A stretch of DNA of 7,496 nucleotides from an uncultured Neisseria sp. (GCA_937919795.1 CALFOA010000353.1:1-7496); one strand, 5' to 3'. Numbered from the stretch's first letter, positions 1 to 5,603 are shown. Numbers and translations: made by a program. Notes: a model not told the origin generated them from the sequence alone.

Positions 1-27
1 ATCCCCGTGGGCGTGCCACCCTATTAA
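1..27 (+). CDS. Possible 3' tail of an upstream gene (partial)
   Basis: Frame 1 is open from the window edge and reads IPVGVPPY before a TAA at 25-27. Only three bases separate that stop from the stem of a rho-independent terminator, which is the usual layout at the end of a gene. The other two forward frames run on through the terminator, so frame 1 is the best candidate. Eight residues are too few to name a protein. Confidence 0.35.
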   Translation: MPVGVPPY

Positions 28-29
28 TC

Positions 30-53
30 AGCCGGTTTCAACCGGCTTTCTTT
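30..53 (+). terminator. Rho-independent terminator upstream of serB
   Basis: AGCCGGTT (30-37) and AACCGGCT (40-47) are perfect inverted repeats around a tiny loop, followed by the T-rich run TTTCTTT (47-53). This is a GC-rich stem plus U-tract. It lies just after the putative stop at 27 and about 40 bases before the serB start. It therefore likely separates serB from the upstream gene. It contains no DNA uptake sequence. Confidence 0.75.
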
Positions 54-93
54 GTATCTTGCACCAGCTAACCCTGCCTTCAGGAACTCTACT

Positions 94-921
94 ATGACCG
101 CCATCGTTCTGGTTCTCCAACATCCCGATATTGCCCGTTGTGATTTATCCGGCCTGCCGAGTGCCGATTTGGTTTCCGCCTCCGTGGCGCGCATCAAAGT
201 GGATGCGGGTTTTAGTTTATCCGAGCAAGCCGCCGCGGCGCTGGCGGCGCAGCAAATCGATTACGCGGTGTTGCCGGATAGAAATTTTGCCGATTTGGGC
301 TTGATTGTCAGCGATATGGATTCCACCCTGATTACCATTGAATGCATAGACGAAATCGCGGCAGGCGTTGGTCTGAAAGACAAAGTGGCCGAGATTACCG
401 AGCGCTCGATGCGCGGCGAGATGGATTTTGCCCAATCCTTAACCGAGCGGGTGGCGCTGCTGGAAGGCTTGGACGAAGGCGTGCTACAATCGGTGTACGA
501 CAATATTTTGAAACTGTCGCCAGGCGCGGAATACCTGATTGCGGAATGCAAACGCCATGAGGTGAAGTTTCTGCTGGTTTCCGGCGGTTTCACCTTCTTC
601 ACCGACCGCTTGCAACAACAACTCGGCATCGATTATGCCTACGCCAATGTACTGGAAATTGTTGACGGCAAGCTGACCGGCAAACTCAAAGGCCGCATGA
701 TTGATGCGCAAGCCAAAGCCGATTTGTTGTGTGAACACCAAGAAGCACTGGGTTTAACGCCGGAACAGGTGCTGGCGGTGGGCGACGGTGCCAACGATAT
801 TCCGATGTTGCAAGCCGCCGGTATCGGGGTGGCGTATCATGCCAAACCGAAAACCGAGCAGCACGCCGATGTGGCCGTCCGCTTTAATGGTTTGGAGGCT
901 TTGCGCGGTTTGTTTGCTTAA
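94..921 (+). CDS. serB: Phosphoserine phosphatase SerB
   Basis: This 275-residue cytoplasmic enzyme of the HAD superfamily hydrolyses O-phosphoserine to serine, the last step of serine biosynthesis. HAD motif I is DMDST at residues 74-78, with Asp74 the expected nucleophile and Asp76 the acid/base. Glu83 follows in IECIDE. Motif II is SGG at 163-165. Lys208 is the likely motif III lysine, and motif IV is GDGANDIPML at 230-239. Residues 1-65 form the degenerate N-terminal domain found in many proteobacterial SerB proteins. The ATG at 94 is preferred because AGGAA at 82-86 is a well-spaced ribosome binding site. The frame is open back to a TTG at 52, but that start would lie in the upstream terminator's T-run. 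The gene appears monocistronic, with a terminator before it and a DUS hairpin after it. No clear promoter is visible between 54 and 93. Confidence 0.96.
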   Translation: MTAIVLVLQHPDIARCDLSGLPSADLVSASVARIKVDAGFSLSEQAAAALAAQQIDYAVLPDRNFADLGLIVSDMDSTLITIECIDEIAAGVGLKDKVAEITERSMRGEMDFAQSLTERVALLEGLDEGVLQSVYDNILKLSPGAEYLIAECKRHEVKFLLVSGGFTFFTDRLQQQLGIDYAYANVLEIVDGKLTGKLKGRMIDAQAKADLLCEHQEALGLTPEQVLAVGDGANDIPMLQAAGIGVAYHAKPKTEQHADVAVRFNGLEALRGLFA

Positions 922-933
922 TCATATTGATAA

Positions 934-986
934 ACAAAATGCCTGTCTGAAAACGATGTATTACGTTTTTCAGACAGGCATTTTGT
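934..986. terminator. DUS-pair hairpin between convergent serB and GST
   Basis: Arms at 934-955 and 964-986 are inverted repeats of about 22 bp, with one extra T in the right arm and an 8-base loop. Each arm carries a perfect 12-mer TGCCTGTCTGAA, at 940-951 on + and 969-980 on -. An A-rich stretch lies on the left and TTTTGTTGG on the right, so the structure can end transcription from either side. It starts 12 bases after the serB stop and ends 22 bases before the transferase stop. Paired uptake sequences doubling as terminators are typical of Neisseriaceae. Confidence 0.88.
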
Positions 987-1008
987 TGGCTGGATAAGCA
1001 TCAAAACC

Positions 1009-1626
1009 TTATAGCAAACCCTGTTGCCGCAACGCCGCCTGCACGCCGTCGTTTTCCTCTACCCGATTCATAAAACCATCTATCGCCGGATAAAACGACA
1101 AATCCAAGCCCAACGCAAACGCCCAGCGCAGGGTCACGTATAAATACACGTCGGCGATGGTCAGCTCGTCGCCGCTTAAAAATGGCTGCTCGGCCAGCAC
1201 CTGAGCCGGCCATTCATACAATGTCGTTACCCTGCCTGCGGCCACCGCGCGCAGTTTGGCCTGTTCATCCTCATCGTCGATAAAACGCTGCGGCGCAAAC
1301 AGCGGGCCGAACGCTTTGTGTACATCACTGTTCACATAAGCCAGCCACTGGCGGGCGCGGGCGCGTGATTTGGCGTCGCCGCTGCCGAACAAGCGAGCTT
1401 CGGGATAGCATTCGTTTAAATATTCCACGATCGCCACATTCTGGCTCAACGCCCAATCGCCATCTTGCAGCACCGGCACCGAGCCTCGCGGGTTGAGCGC
1501 CAGAAACTCCGGTGATTGCAAACTGTCGCGCGGCACTTCTACCGCCTGATATTCCGCGCCCGTCCATTCCAGTGCCACATGCGGCACCAAAGAGCAGGCT
1601 CCCGGCAGGTAATATAAATTCAGCAT
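1009..1626 (-). CDS. Beta-class-like glutathione S-transferase
   Basis: This 205-residue cytosolic protein has the two-domain GST layout. The thioredoxin-like N-terminal half (about 1-78) begins LYYLPGACS, which resembles the beta-class start of E. coli GstA. Cys11 is the likely catalytic or mixed-disulphide cysteine. The glutathione-binding cis-proline segment is NPRGSVPVLQDG at 45-56, followed by a SQNVAIVEYL helix start at 61-70. In the helical half (about 85-205), His103 in DVHKAFGPLF matches the conserved beta-class His. SGDELTIADVYLY at 151-163 is the N-capping box and hydrophobic staple. The ATG at 1626 follows GGAGGA (1635-1630), a strong but close Shine-Dalgarno. The physiological substrate cannot be read from sequence, and detoxification or redox roles are both possible. 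The gene lies downstream of uspA on the same strand, beyond a hairpin, and no convincing promoter is visible in the 29-base leader. Confidence 0.93.
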   Translation of the reverse strand: MLNLYYLPGACSLVPHVALEWTGAEYQAVEVPRDSLQSPEFLALNPRGSVPVLQDGDWALSQNVAIVEYLNECYPEARLFGSGDAKSRARARQWLAYVNSDVHKAFGPLFAPQRFIDDEDEQAKLRAVAAGRVTTLYEWPAQVLAEQPFLSGDELTIADVYLYVTLRWAFALGLDLSFYPAIDGFMNRVEENDGVQAALRQQGLL

Positions 1627-1655
1627 ATGTCCTCCAACCTTATCTATGAATACAC

Positions 1656-1689
1656 AATGCCTGTCTGAAAAACTTTTCAGACAGGCATT
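1656..1689 (-). terminator. DUS-pair hairpin between uspA and GST
   Basis: Arms 1656-1671 and 1674-1689 are perfect 16-bp inverted repeats with a 2-base centre. Each arm contains TGCCTGTCTGAA, at 1658-1669 on + and 1676-1687 on -. The hairpin starts about 20 bases past the uspA stop. The T-tract on the minus strand is poor, so termination may be partial and some uspA transcripts could continue into the transferase gene. Confidence 0.72.
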
Positions 1690-1708
1690 TATTATAACGA
1701 TTCAAGCT

Positions 1709-2179
1709 TTATTCTGCTTCATCCTGCTGGCTGCGGATAATCAGCAAAGGCAGATGGCTTTCACGCATCACGGTTTCGGCGAAGCTGCCCATCAGCAAGT
1801 GCATCAGGCCGCTGCGGCCATGGGTACCCAACACCACCAATTCAGCACCTTGCTCGCTCGCATAATCCACCAACTCTTGTGCCATATCGCGCGCGCCTTT
1901 ATTGGCTACCAAGAGATGAGTCACCACATCAGTTAAACCGGCATCGTTTGCCGTTTTTTGCGCAAAGTCCAGCACCTCGTTACCCTGTGCCACTGCAGCC
2001 TCTTCGTAGCTGGCGTGACTCAAAAACTCAGGCGCCATCGCCATGTATTCCGAAGGATTGGCCACATGCACCAAGGTCAACTTGCCTTGGCTCATTTTCG
2101 CCAGGCTGCAAGCATGTTGCAAAGCGTTCAAAGAAGTTGCGCTGCCGTCTACGGCCACCACTAAATGTTTGTACATCAT
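1709..2179 (-). CDS. Universal stress protein, UspA family
   Basis: This is a 156-residue single Usp domain with an alpha/beta Rossmann-like fold, and such proteins usually dimerise in the cytoplasm. The N-terminal strand HLVVAVDGS carries Asp11 at the nucleotide site. Near the C-terminus, G118-x2-G121-x9-G131-S132 in GTHGRSGLMHLLMGS matches the ATP-binding Usp motif G2xG9xG(S/T). It is therefore more likely an ATP-binding UspFG-type protein than a non-binding UspA type. The length is normal for the family. Two ATGs stand in a row, at 2179 and 2176. GGAG at 2186-2183 is 3 bases from the first and 6 from the second, so the second Met may be the real start (155 residues). Its specific stress role cannot be told from sequence. 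A DUS hairpin follows the stop, and tcdA is divergent. Confidence 0.93.
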   Translation of the reverse strand: MMYKHLVVAVDGSATSLNALQHACSLAKMSQGKLTLVHVANPSEYMAMAPEFLSHASYEEAAVAQGNEVLDFAQKTANDAGLTDVVTHLLVANKGARDMAQELVDYASEQGAELVVLGTHGRSGLMHLLMGSFAETVMRESHLPLLIIRSQQDEAE

Positions 2180-2264
2180 CTTCTCCTTATTCTAAATACT
2201 GAGCAAAATCTCCGGCAGATTACGGTTTGCCAACAAGCAGCACGCACCGGTCTACTGCTTGCAG

Positions 2265-2277
2265 TATAATGCAGATG
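2265..2277 (+). promoter_or_regulatory. Candidate tcdA-scpA promoter (-10 element)
   Basis: A perfect TATAAT lies at 2265-2270 in the divergent spacer, which would put transcription start near 2277 and give a leader of about 47 bases. No good -35 is found at 16-18 bp: the bases at 2242-2247 are ACGCAC. The promoter is therefore weak, activator-dependent or a chance match. The 144-base spacer must also hold the uspA promoter, which I could not place with confidence. Confidence 0.4.
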
Positions 2278-2278
2278 G

Positions 2279-2299
2279 TGCCGTTTGTCGGCATTTTTT
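2279..2299 (+). terminator. Hairpin plus T6 in the tcdA leader (attenuator-like)
   Basis: TGCCG (2279-2283) and CGGCA (2289-2293) pair around TTTGT and are followed immediately by six Ts (2294-2299). The layout is that of a small intrinsic terminator, though a 5-bp stem is weak. It lies about two bases after the predicted start of the tcdA transcript and 24 bases before the ATG. No gene upstream on this strand needs a terminator. Confidence 0.35.
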
Positions 2300-2323
2300 C
2301 CAATTGTTTGACTGAATCACGCC

Positions 2324-3112
2324 ATGAACACCCTCGCTCCCACCTCTGATTTCTCTATTAACCGCCGCTTCGGCGGCATCGCCCGCCTCTACGGCGAAGC
2401 CACTTTGGCACGTTTCGCCGCCGCCCATGTTTGCGTGGTGGGCGTGGGCGGGGTTGGCTCGTGGGCAGTGGAAGCGCTAGCGCGTTCCGGCATCGGCCGC
2501 CTCACCCTGATTGATTTGGACAATGTGGCCGAATCGAATGTAAACCGCCAATTGCCGGCAATTACCTCAGAATTCGGCAAAGCCAAAGTCACTTCGTTGC
2601 ACGAACGTATTCTGCAAATCAACCCCGCCTGCCAAGTCACCGAAATCGAAGATTTTGTTACCGAAGAAAACCTGGCCGAATTGTTTAGCCAGCCCTTTGA
2701 TTTTGTGATCGACGCCATCGACCAAGTGCGGGTAAAAGCTGCGATGGCCGCGTATTTTGTCGCGAACAAACAGCCGTTTATCCTCAGCGGCGGCGCCGGC
2801 GGCCAGAAAAATCCGGCGCTGATCCAAACCGCCGATTTAAGCCGCGTTACCCACGATCCGCTGCTGGCCAACCTACGCTACACCCTGCGCAAACGCCACG
2901 GTTTCTCACGCGATACCAAACAAAAAATGAACGTACCCTGTGTGTTTTCCACCGAAAACATCACCCCGCCGCAGCTTGCCGAGGCTTGCGAAACCGATGC
3001 CGCACCGCAGGGTTTATCCTGCGCGGGCTATGGCGCGAGCATGTTGGTAACCGCCTCGTTCGGTCTGTATTGCGCCCAAGCCGCCATCGACCACATTGGG
3101 GCAAAAGCATGA
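2324..3112 (+). CDS. tcdA: tRNA threonylcarbamoyladenosine dehydratase TcdA
   Basis: This 262-residue E1/MoeB/ThiF-fold protein (formerly YgdL/CsdL) uses ATP to cyclise t6A at position 37 of ANN-decoding tRNAs to ct6A. The ATP-binding loop is GVGGVGS at 40-46. The strand-end acidic pair is DLD at 64-66, followed by SNVNRQ at 71-76 with the conserved Arg75. Lys86 lies in the FGKAKV segment, and D130 and D133 are in VIDAIDQ. The family-typical GGAGGQKNP loop starts at 156. The length is close to that of the E. coli enzyme. The protein lacks the MoeB zinc-cysteine pairs, which favours TcdA over MoeB or ThiF. The ATG at 2324 gives the expected N-terminus, but there is no clear Shine-Dalgarno in front of it. 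The stop overlaps the scpA start as ATGA, so the two genes are very probably co-transcribed and translationally coupled. Confidence 0.94.
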   Translation: MNTLAPTSDFSINRRFGGIARLYGEATLARFAAAHVCVVGVGGVGSWAVEALARSGIGRLTLIDLDNVAESNVNRQLPAITSEFGKAKVTSLHERILQINPACQVTEIEDFVTEENLAELFSQPFDFVIDAIDQVRVKAAMAAYFVANKQPFILSGGAGGQKNPALIQTADLSRVTHDPLLANLRYTLRKRHGFSRDTKQKMNVPCVFSTENITPPQLAEACETDAAPQGLSCAGYGASMLVTASFGLYCAQAAIDHIGAKA

Positions 3113-3966
3113 CCGATACCGCGGAAATCCTGCACCAACCATCCGATCCGGCCGTTGCCTGGGTATTCGGCCAGCCGGTTACCGATATGCCGCAGGATTT
3201 GTTTATCCCGCCTGATGCCTTGAAAGTGGTGCTGCACAGCTTTCAAGGTCCGCTGGATTTGCTGCTTTATCTGATCCGCAAGCAAAACATTGATGTGCTG
3301 GATATTCCGATGATTAAAATCACCGAGCAATATCTGCACTATATCGCACAGATGGAAGCACATCAGTTTGATTTGGCGGCGGAATATTTATTGATGGCGG
3401 CGGTGCTGATCGAAATCAAATCGCGCCTGCTGCTGCCGCAACCCGCGCCGTTGGAAGACGAAGAAGCCGCCGACCCGCGCGCCGAGTTGGTGCGCCGCCT
3501 GCTGGCTTATGAACAAATGAAACTGGCCGCTGCCGGCCTCGATGCCCTGCCCCGCGCCGGTCGCGATTTTGCCTGGGCGTATCTGCCGCTGGAAATCGCG
3601 CTGGAAGCCAAGCTGCCGGAAGTACAGATTAACGACCTCACCCAAGCCTGGTTAGCGATTCTTTCGCGTGCCAAACACAATAAGAGCCATGAAGTGATGC
3701 GTGAAACCATTTCCGTTCGCGCGCAAATGAGTGGTATTCTGCGCCGTTTGCAGGAAGGCCCGTGCCGCTTTTCTTCGCTGTTTCAACCAGAACAGGGGGT
3801 AACTTATGTGGTGGTGAACTTTATAGCCCTGCTGGAGTTGGCTAAAGAAGGTTTGGTGCGGATTGTGCAGCCGGAAAATTATGCCGAAATCGAGATTCAC
3901 GCGCAGCAAGCGTCTTACGATGAAGCGGTATTGGAAAACGGTGAAGAAGATTGGTTAGATGAATAA
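3109..3966 (+). CDS. scpA: Segregation and condensation protein ScpA
   Basis: This 285-residue kleisin bridges SMC heads and recruits ScpB in the bacterial condensin that compacts and separates the chromosome. The N-terminal SMC-binding region carries FQGPLDLLLYLIRKQNIDV (45-63) and MAAVLIEIKSRLLLP (96-110), both hallmarks of ScpA. An acidic linker (116-125) follows. The C-terminal winged-helix domain covers about 200-264 and ends FIALLELAKEGLVRI. The C-terminus is strongly acidic (ENGEEDWLDE). The start is the ATG at 3109, which overlaps the tcdA stop. Upstream GGGG at 3097-3100 is only a modest ribosome site, and coupling probably helps. The frame stays open to 2986 inside tcdA, but that extension is out of phase with tcdA and has no family resemblance. 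scpB is not within the window. The stop codon falls inside the first arm of the following hairpin. Confidence 0.95.
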   Translation: MTDTAEILHQPSDPAVAWVFGQPVTDMPQDLFIPPDALKVVLHSFQGPLDLLLYLIRKQNIDVLDIPMIKITEQYLHYIAQMEAHQFDLAAEYLLMAAVLIEIKSRLLLPQPAPLEDEEAADPRAELVRRLLAYEQMKLAAAGLDALPRAGRDFAWAYLPLEIALEAKLPEVQINDLTQAWLAILSRAKHNKSHEVMRETISVRAQMSGILRRLQEGPCRFSSLFQPEQGVTYVVVNFIALLELAKEGLVRIVQPENYAEIEIHAQQASYDEAVLENGEEDWLDE

Positions 3967-4012
3967 AAAGCTTTTCAGACAGGAATATGCCTGTCTGAAA
4001 AGCTTTTTATTC
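3961..4012 (+). terminator. scpA terminator: 23-bp perfect DUS hairpin
   Basis: Arms 3961-3983 and 3990-4012 are perfect 23-bp inverted repeats with a 6-base loop (AATATG). The last sense codon and the stop of scpA (3961-3966) form the base of the left arm. The right arm holds an exact TGCCTGTCTGAA (3988-3999). The left copy (3974-3985) has one mismatch, because the 12-mer reaches into the loop. AAGCTTTTTATT on the right arm provides the U-run. Confidence 0.87.
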
Positions 4013-4028
4013 ATCATTGCTAACGCAC

Positions 4029-4063
4029 AAAACAAAACCGCCTGAATCAGGCGGTTTTGTTTT
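4029..4063. terminator. Terminator of the small-peptide genes, without DUS
   Basis: Arms 4029-4045 and 4047-4063 pair over 17 bp, with CCGCCTGA/TCAGGCGG at the core and AAAACAAAA/TTTTGTTTT flanks. The flanks give a U-run whichever strand is read. It begins 15 bases past the stop of the minus-strand gene at 4078, so it most likely serves that gene, with possible backup for scpA. Its stem is unrelated to the uptake sequence. Confidence 0.85.
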
Positions 4064-4077
4064 CTACTAATCAGTGA

Positions 4078-4257
4078 TTAGTTAGAAGCTGCGCTGGCAG
4101 TGGCAGGAGCCAATACACCGCTGGCAGTAGCCGGTGCAGAAGCAGTAGCAGCAGTAGTTTCTACGGTTTCGTGCTTTTTAGATTTGTGAGTAGACGGAGC
4201 GGCTACTACTACAGCAGATACCAAAGTGGCGGCGGCGATAGCTACAAATTTTTTCAT
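4078..4257 (-). CDS. Small secreted Ala/Thr-rich peptide, copy A (59 aa)
   Basis: I do not recognise this family. The 59-residue product begins MKKFVAIAAATLVSAVVVA, a textbook Sec signal peptide with a Lys-rich start and a hydrophobic core. A cleavage site is plausible after Ala19 (VVA/AP). The mature peptide of about 40 residues has a basic patch (STHKSKKHE, 22-30) and an Ala/Thr/Ser tail ending APATASAASN. It has no cysteine, so it is not a lipoprotein and has no disulphide. The ATG at 4257 follows AAGGAT (about 9 bases upstream), a good ribosome site. The gene lies 38 bases after copy B on the same strand, sharing both ends of the protein and much of the DNA. The presumed operon ends at the terminator at 4029-4063. 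Periplasmic or secreted localisation is inferred; the function is unknown. Confidence 0.8.
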   Translation of the reverse strand: MKKFVAIAAATLVSAVVVAAPSTHKSKKHETVETTAATASAPATASGVLAPATASAASN

Positions 4258-4295
4258 GTTGAATATCCTTTTTCTCTGTTTGATTCTAATACTGA

Positions 4296-4481
4296 TTAGT
4301 TAGAAGCTGCGCTGGCAGTAGCAGGAGCCAAAATACCAGTATCGGTAGTAGCAGGAGCCGAAGAAGTGGTGGCAGTAGTGGTAGCAGCAGTAGTTTCTAC
4401 AACTTCATGCTTTTTAGAAGGAGCGGCTACTACAACGGCAGATACCAAAGTGGCGGCGGCGATAGCTACAAATTTTTTCAT
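4296..4481 (-). CDS. Small secreted Ala/Thr-rich peptide, copy B (61 aa)
   Basis: This is the upstream paralogue of the gene at 4078-4257. The first 22 residues, signal peptide included, are identical to copy A, and the last 12 differ by one Val/Ile. Between them, copy B lacks the four-residue THKS insert and has six extra residues in a Thr-rich stretch (TTATTSSAPATTDT). The start at 4481 has AAAAAAGGA about 9 bases upstream. In-frame ATGs at 4490 and 4541 are less likely: the first abuts the ribosome site, and the second adds a non-signal extension (MCCLLSILYF) that lies over the promoter. Codon use is plain and the bases are AT-richer than the neighbours in the leader only. The family is unknown to me. 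A cell-envelope or secreted role is inferred from the signal peptide alone. Confidence 0.8.
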   Translation of the reverse strand: MKKFVAIAAATLVSAVVVAAPSKKHEVVETTAATTTATTSSAPATTDTGILAPATASAASN

Positions 4482-4513
4482 GCTTAACATCCTTTTTTCT
4501 CTGTTTGATACAA

Positions 4514-4541
4514 AATATAGAATAGAAAGTAAACAACACAA
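4514..4541 (-). promoter_or_regulatory. Candidate promoter of the small-peptide operon
   Basis: On the minus strand, TTGTGT (4541-4536) is followed after 16 bp by TATATT (4519-4514) in an AT-rich stretch. The predicted start is near 4507, leaving a leader of about 26 bases before copy B. The same elements are absent upstream of copy A, which supports one transcript for both peptides. Confidence 0.42.
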
Positions 4542-4632
4542 TCTTTCTCATGCTGCTTAGGATGTAAGAAAGCGATGTGCTTGAAAAGTTCCCATTTTTT
4601 ATTCCATGTGATTTCTTATCAAACCATATCCG

Positions 4633-4663
4633 CCGCAATGCCTGTCTGAACGGGGCTTTGCGG
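4633..4663. other. Single DNA uptake sequence inside a stem-loop
   Basis: TGCCTGTCTGAA at 4639-4650 is an exact uptake 12-mer without an inverted partner. It is enclosed by CCGCAA (4633-4638) and TTGCGG (4658-4663), with a further GCC/GGC pairing inside. The DUS call is secure. The hairpin is weaker and has no T-tract on the minus strand, so a terminator role for murI is doubtful. Confidence 0.65.
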
Positions 4664-4717
4664 ATTTTCAAAAAATGATGGTAAACGCCGTTTTATGATT
4701 TTCTCCGTTTTAAAGCC

Positions 4718-4748
4718 AGTTAAGGGTAGTTAAGTTACGTAACTAAAC
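4718..4748. repeat. Phased AGTTAAG repeats and dyad downstream of murI
   Basis: AGTTAAG occurs at 4718-4724 and 4728-4734, exactly 10 bp apart. The second copy runs into AGTTACGTAACT (4733-4744), a perfect 12-bp palindrome, which widens to a 20-bp dyad (4729-4748) with one mismatched pair. It lies 15 bases past the murI stop. It could be a protein-binding site or a poor terminator, since it lacks GC and a T-tract. The rest of 4542-4762 shows no gene. Confidence 0.5.
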
Positions 4749-4762
4749 ACCTTTTTCCCTGC

Positions 4763-5575
4763 TCACCCCAGCACCACCATTTCCAACTGCTCCAAACTAC
4801 GTCCCAAAAAACGCTCGCCTATGGTCTGGAATCTCAGCGGAATATCGCTCACATAAAAACGGTAATCCGCCGCTGCACCGCTTTGATTGAGCAAGCCTTG
4901 TTCGCCCAAAGCTTTAGCCGTCGCCTCCGCGGTGGTAATCGCCGAATCCACCATCAACAAACCCGGTGCTTCGCGTTGCAACAAAGGTTTCAGCAGCGGA
5001 TAGTGGGTACAGCCCAACACCAGCGTGTCCACATCTTCGGCCAACAAGGGTTTCAAATATTCGCGCGCGGTGAGGCGGGTGACTTCGTGATCCAGCCAGC
5101 CCTCTTCCACCAAAGGCACAAACAGCGGGCAGGCTTGCGACTGCACGCGGGTTTCCGGATTTTGCAGATGAATGGCACGCGCATAAGCATTGCTGTTGAC
5201 CGTGGTATTGGTGGCAATCACGCCGATATGGTTGTTGCGGGTGGCCGATAAAGCCGCCGCCGCACCGGCGCTGATCACGTCCATCACCGGCATATTGCCC
5301 GCCAACTGGCGTACCCGCTGCCCGGCCACAGCGGCAATGGTATTACACGCAATCACCAACGCCTTCACCTCGTTTTGCAGCAGAAACTCAACAATCTGGG
5401 CGGTAAAGGTTTCGATGGTCGGGCGCGATTTCACGCCGTAAGGCACGCGGGCGGTGTCGCCGAAATAAACGATGTTCTCCATCGGCAAACGCTCCATCAA
5501 TGCGCGCACCACGGTAAGACCGCCGACACCGGAATCGAATACGCCGATCGGGCGCTGTTTTAAATTGTCGCTCAT
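4763..5575 (-). CDS. murI: Glutamate racemase MurI
   Basis: This 270-residue cytoplasmic enzyme interconverts L- and D-glutamate without a cofactor and supplies D-Glu for the peptidoglycan stem peptide. The N-terminal signature FDSGVGGLTV starts at 13, with Asp14 and Ser15 in the active site. GDTARVPYG lies at 39-47. The two catalytic cysteines are Cys77 in ACNT and Cys189 in GCTHYP, with His191 beside the latter. The conserved EEGW is at 157-160. The length is normal and every key residue is present. The ATG at 5575 follows GAGG five bases upstream, and the N-terminus MSDNLKQRPIGVFDSG fits the family. It appears to be transcribed alone: tsaE is divergent, and the next gene downstream is over 280 bases away with its own promoter. 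No strong terminator follows, only the dyad at 4729-4748. Confidence 0.96.
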   Translation of the reverse strand: MSDNLKQRPIGVFDSGVGGLTVVRALMERLPMENIVYFGDTARVPYGVKSRPTIETFTAQIVEFLLQNEVKALVIACNTIAAVAGQRVRQLAGNMPVMDVISAGAAAALSATRNNHIGVIATNTTVNSNAYARAIHLQNPETRVQSQACPLFVPLVEEGWLDHEVTRLTAREYLKPLLAEDVDTLVLGCTHYPLLKPLLQREAPGLLMVDSAITTAEATAKALGEQGLLNQSGAAADYRFYVSDIPLRFQTIGERFLGRSLEQLEMVVLG

Positions 5576-5603
5576 AACATCCTCATCTGCTGCCAGCGTG
5601 AAA

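Larger units (their letters stand above)
4075..4509 (-). repeat. Tandem duplication: two units of about 210-217 bp
   Basis: Unit 1 spans 4075-4284 and unit 2 spans 4293-4509. Each runs from TGATTAGTTAGAAGCTGCG, over the peptide 3' end, through the coding region and ribosome site to CTCTGTTTGAT. The units therefore copy the leader and the gene but not the promoter upstream of 4510. Within the first 22 codons there are three silent changes and no amino-acid change. Confidence 0.85.

Noticed and set aside
52..93. TTG start for serB adding 14 residues
   Set aside because: It would begin in the T-run of the upstream terminator, while the ATG at 94 has AGGAA at correct spacing and gives the usual SerB length.
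1646..1936. 96-residue plus-strand open frame over uspA
   Set aside because: It starts in the DUS hairpin and reads antisense to the well-supported Usp domain; the His/Gln-rich composition is a shadow.
2986..3108. N-terminal extension of scpA by 41 residues inside tcdA
   Set aside because: The extension is an Arg-rich shadow of the tcdA frame. The ATGA overlap at 3109 gives a normal ScpA N-terminus.
4075..4509. Toxin-antitoxin pair or CRISPR-like array for the duplicated small genes
   Set aside because: Both genes are copies of each other, each with a full signal peptide. There are only two units of about 210 bp with no spacers, and no antitoxin-like DNA-binding partner.
4414..4671. 85-residue minus-strand open frame (MKIRKAPFRQAL...) across the peptide promoter
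   Set aside because: It overlaps copy B in a shifted frame, has no ribosome site, and its C-terminal part is a frame shadow of the signal peptide. Copy B has the paralogue support instead.
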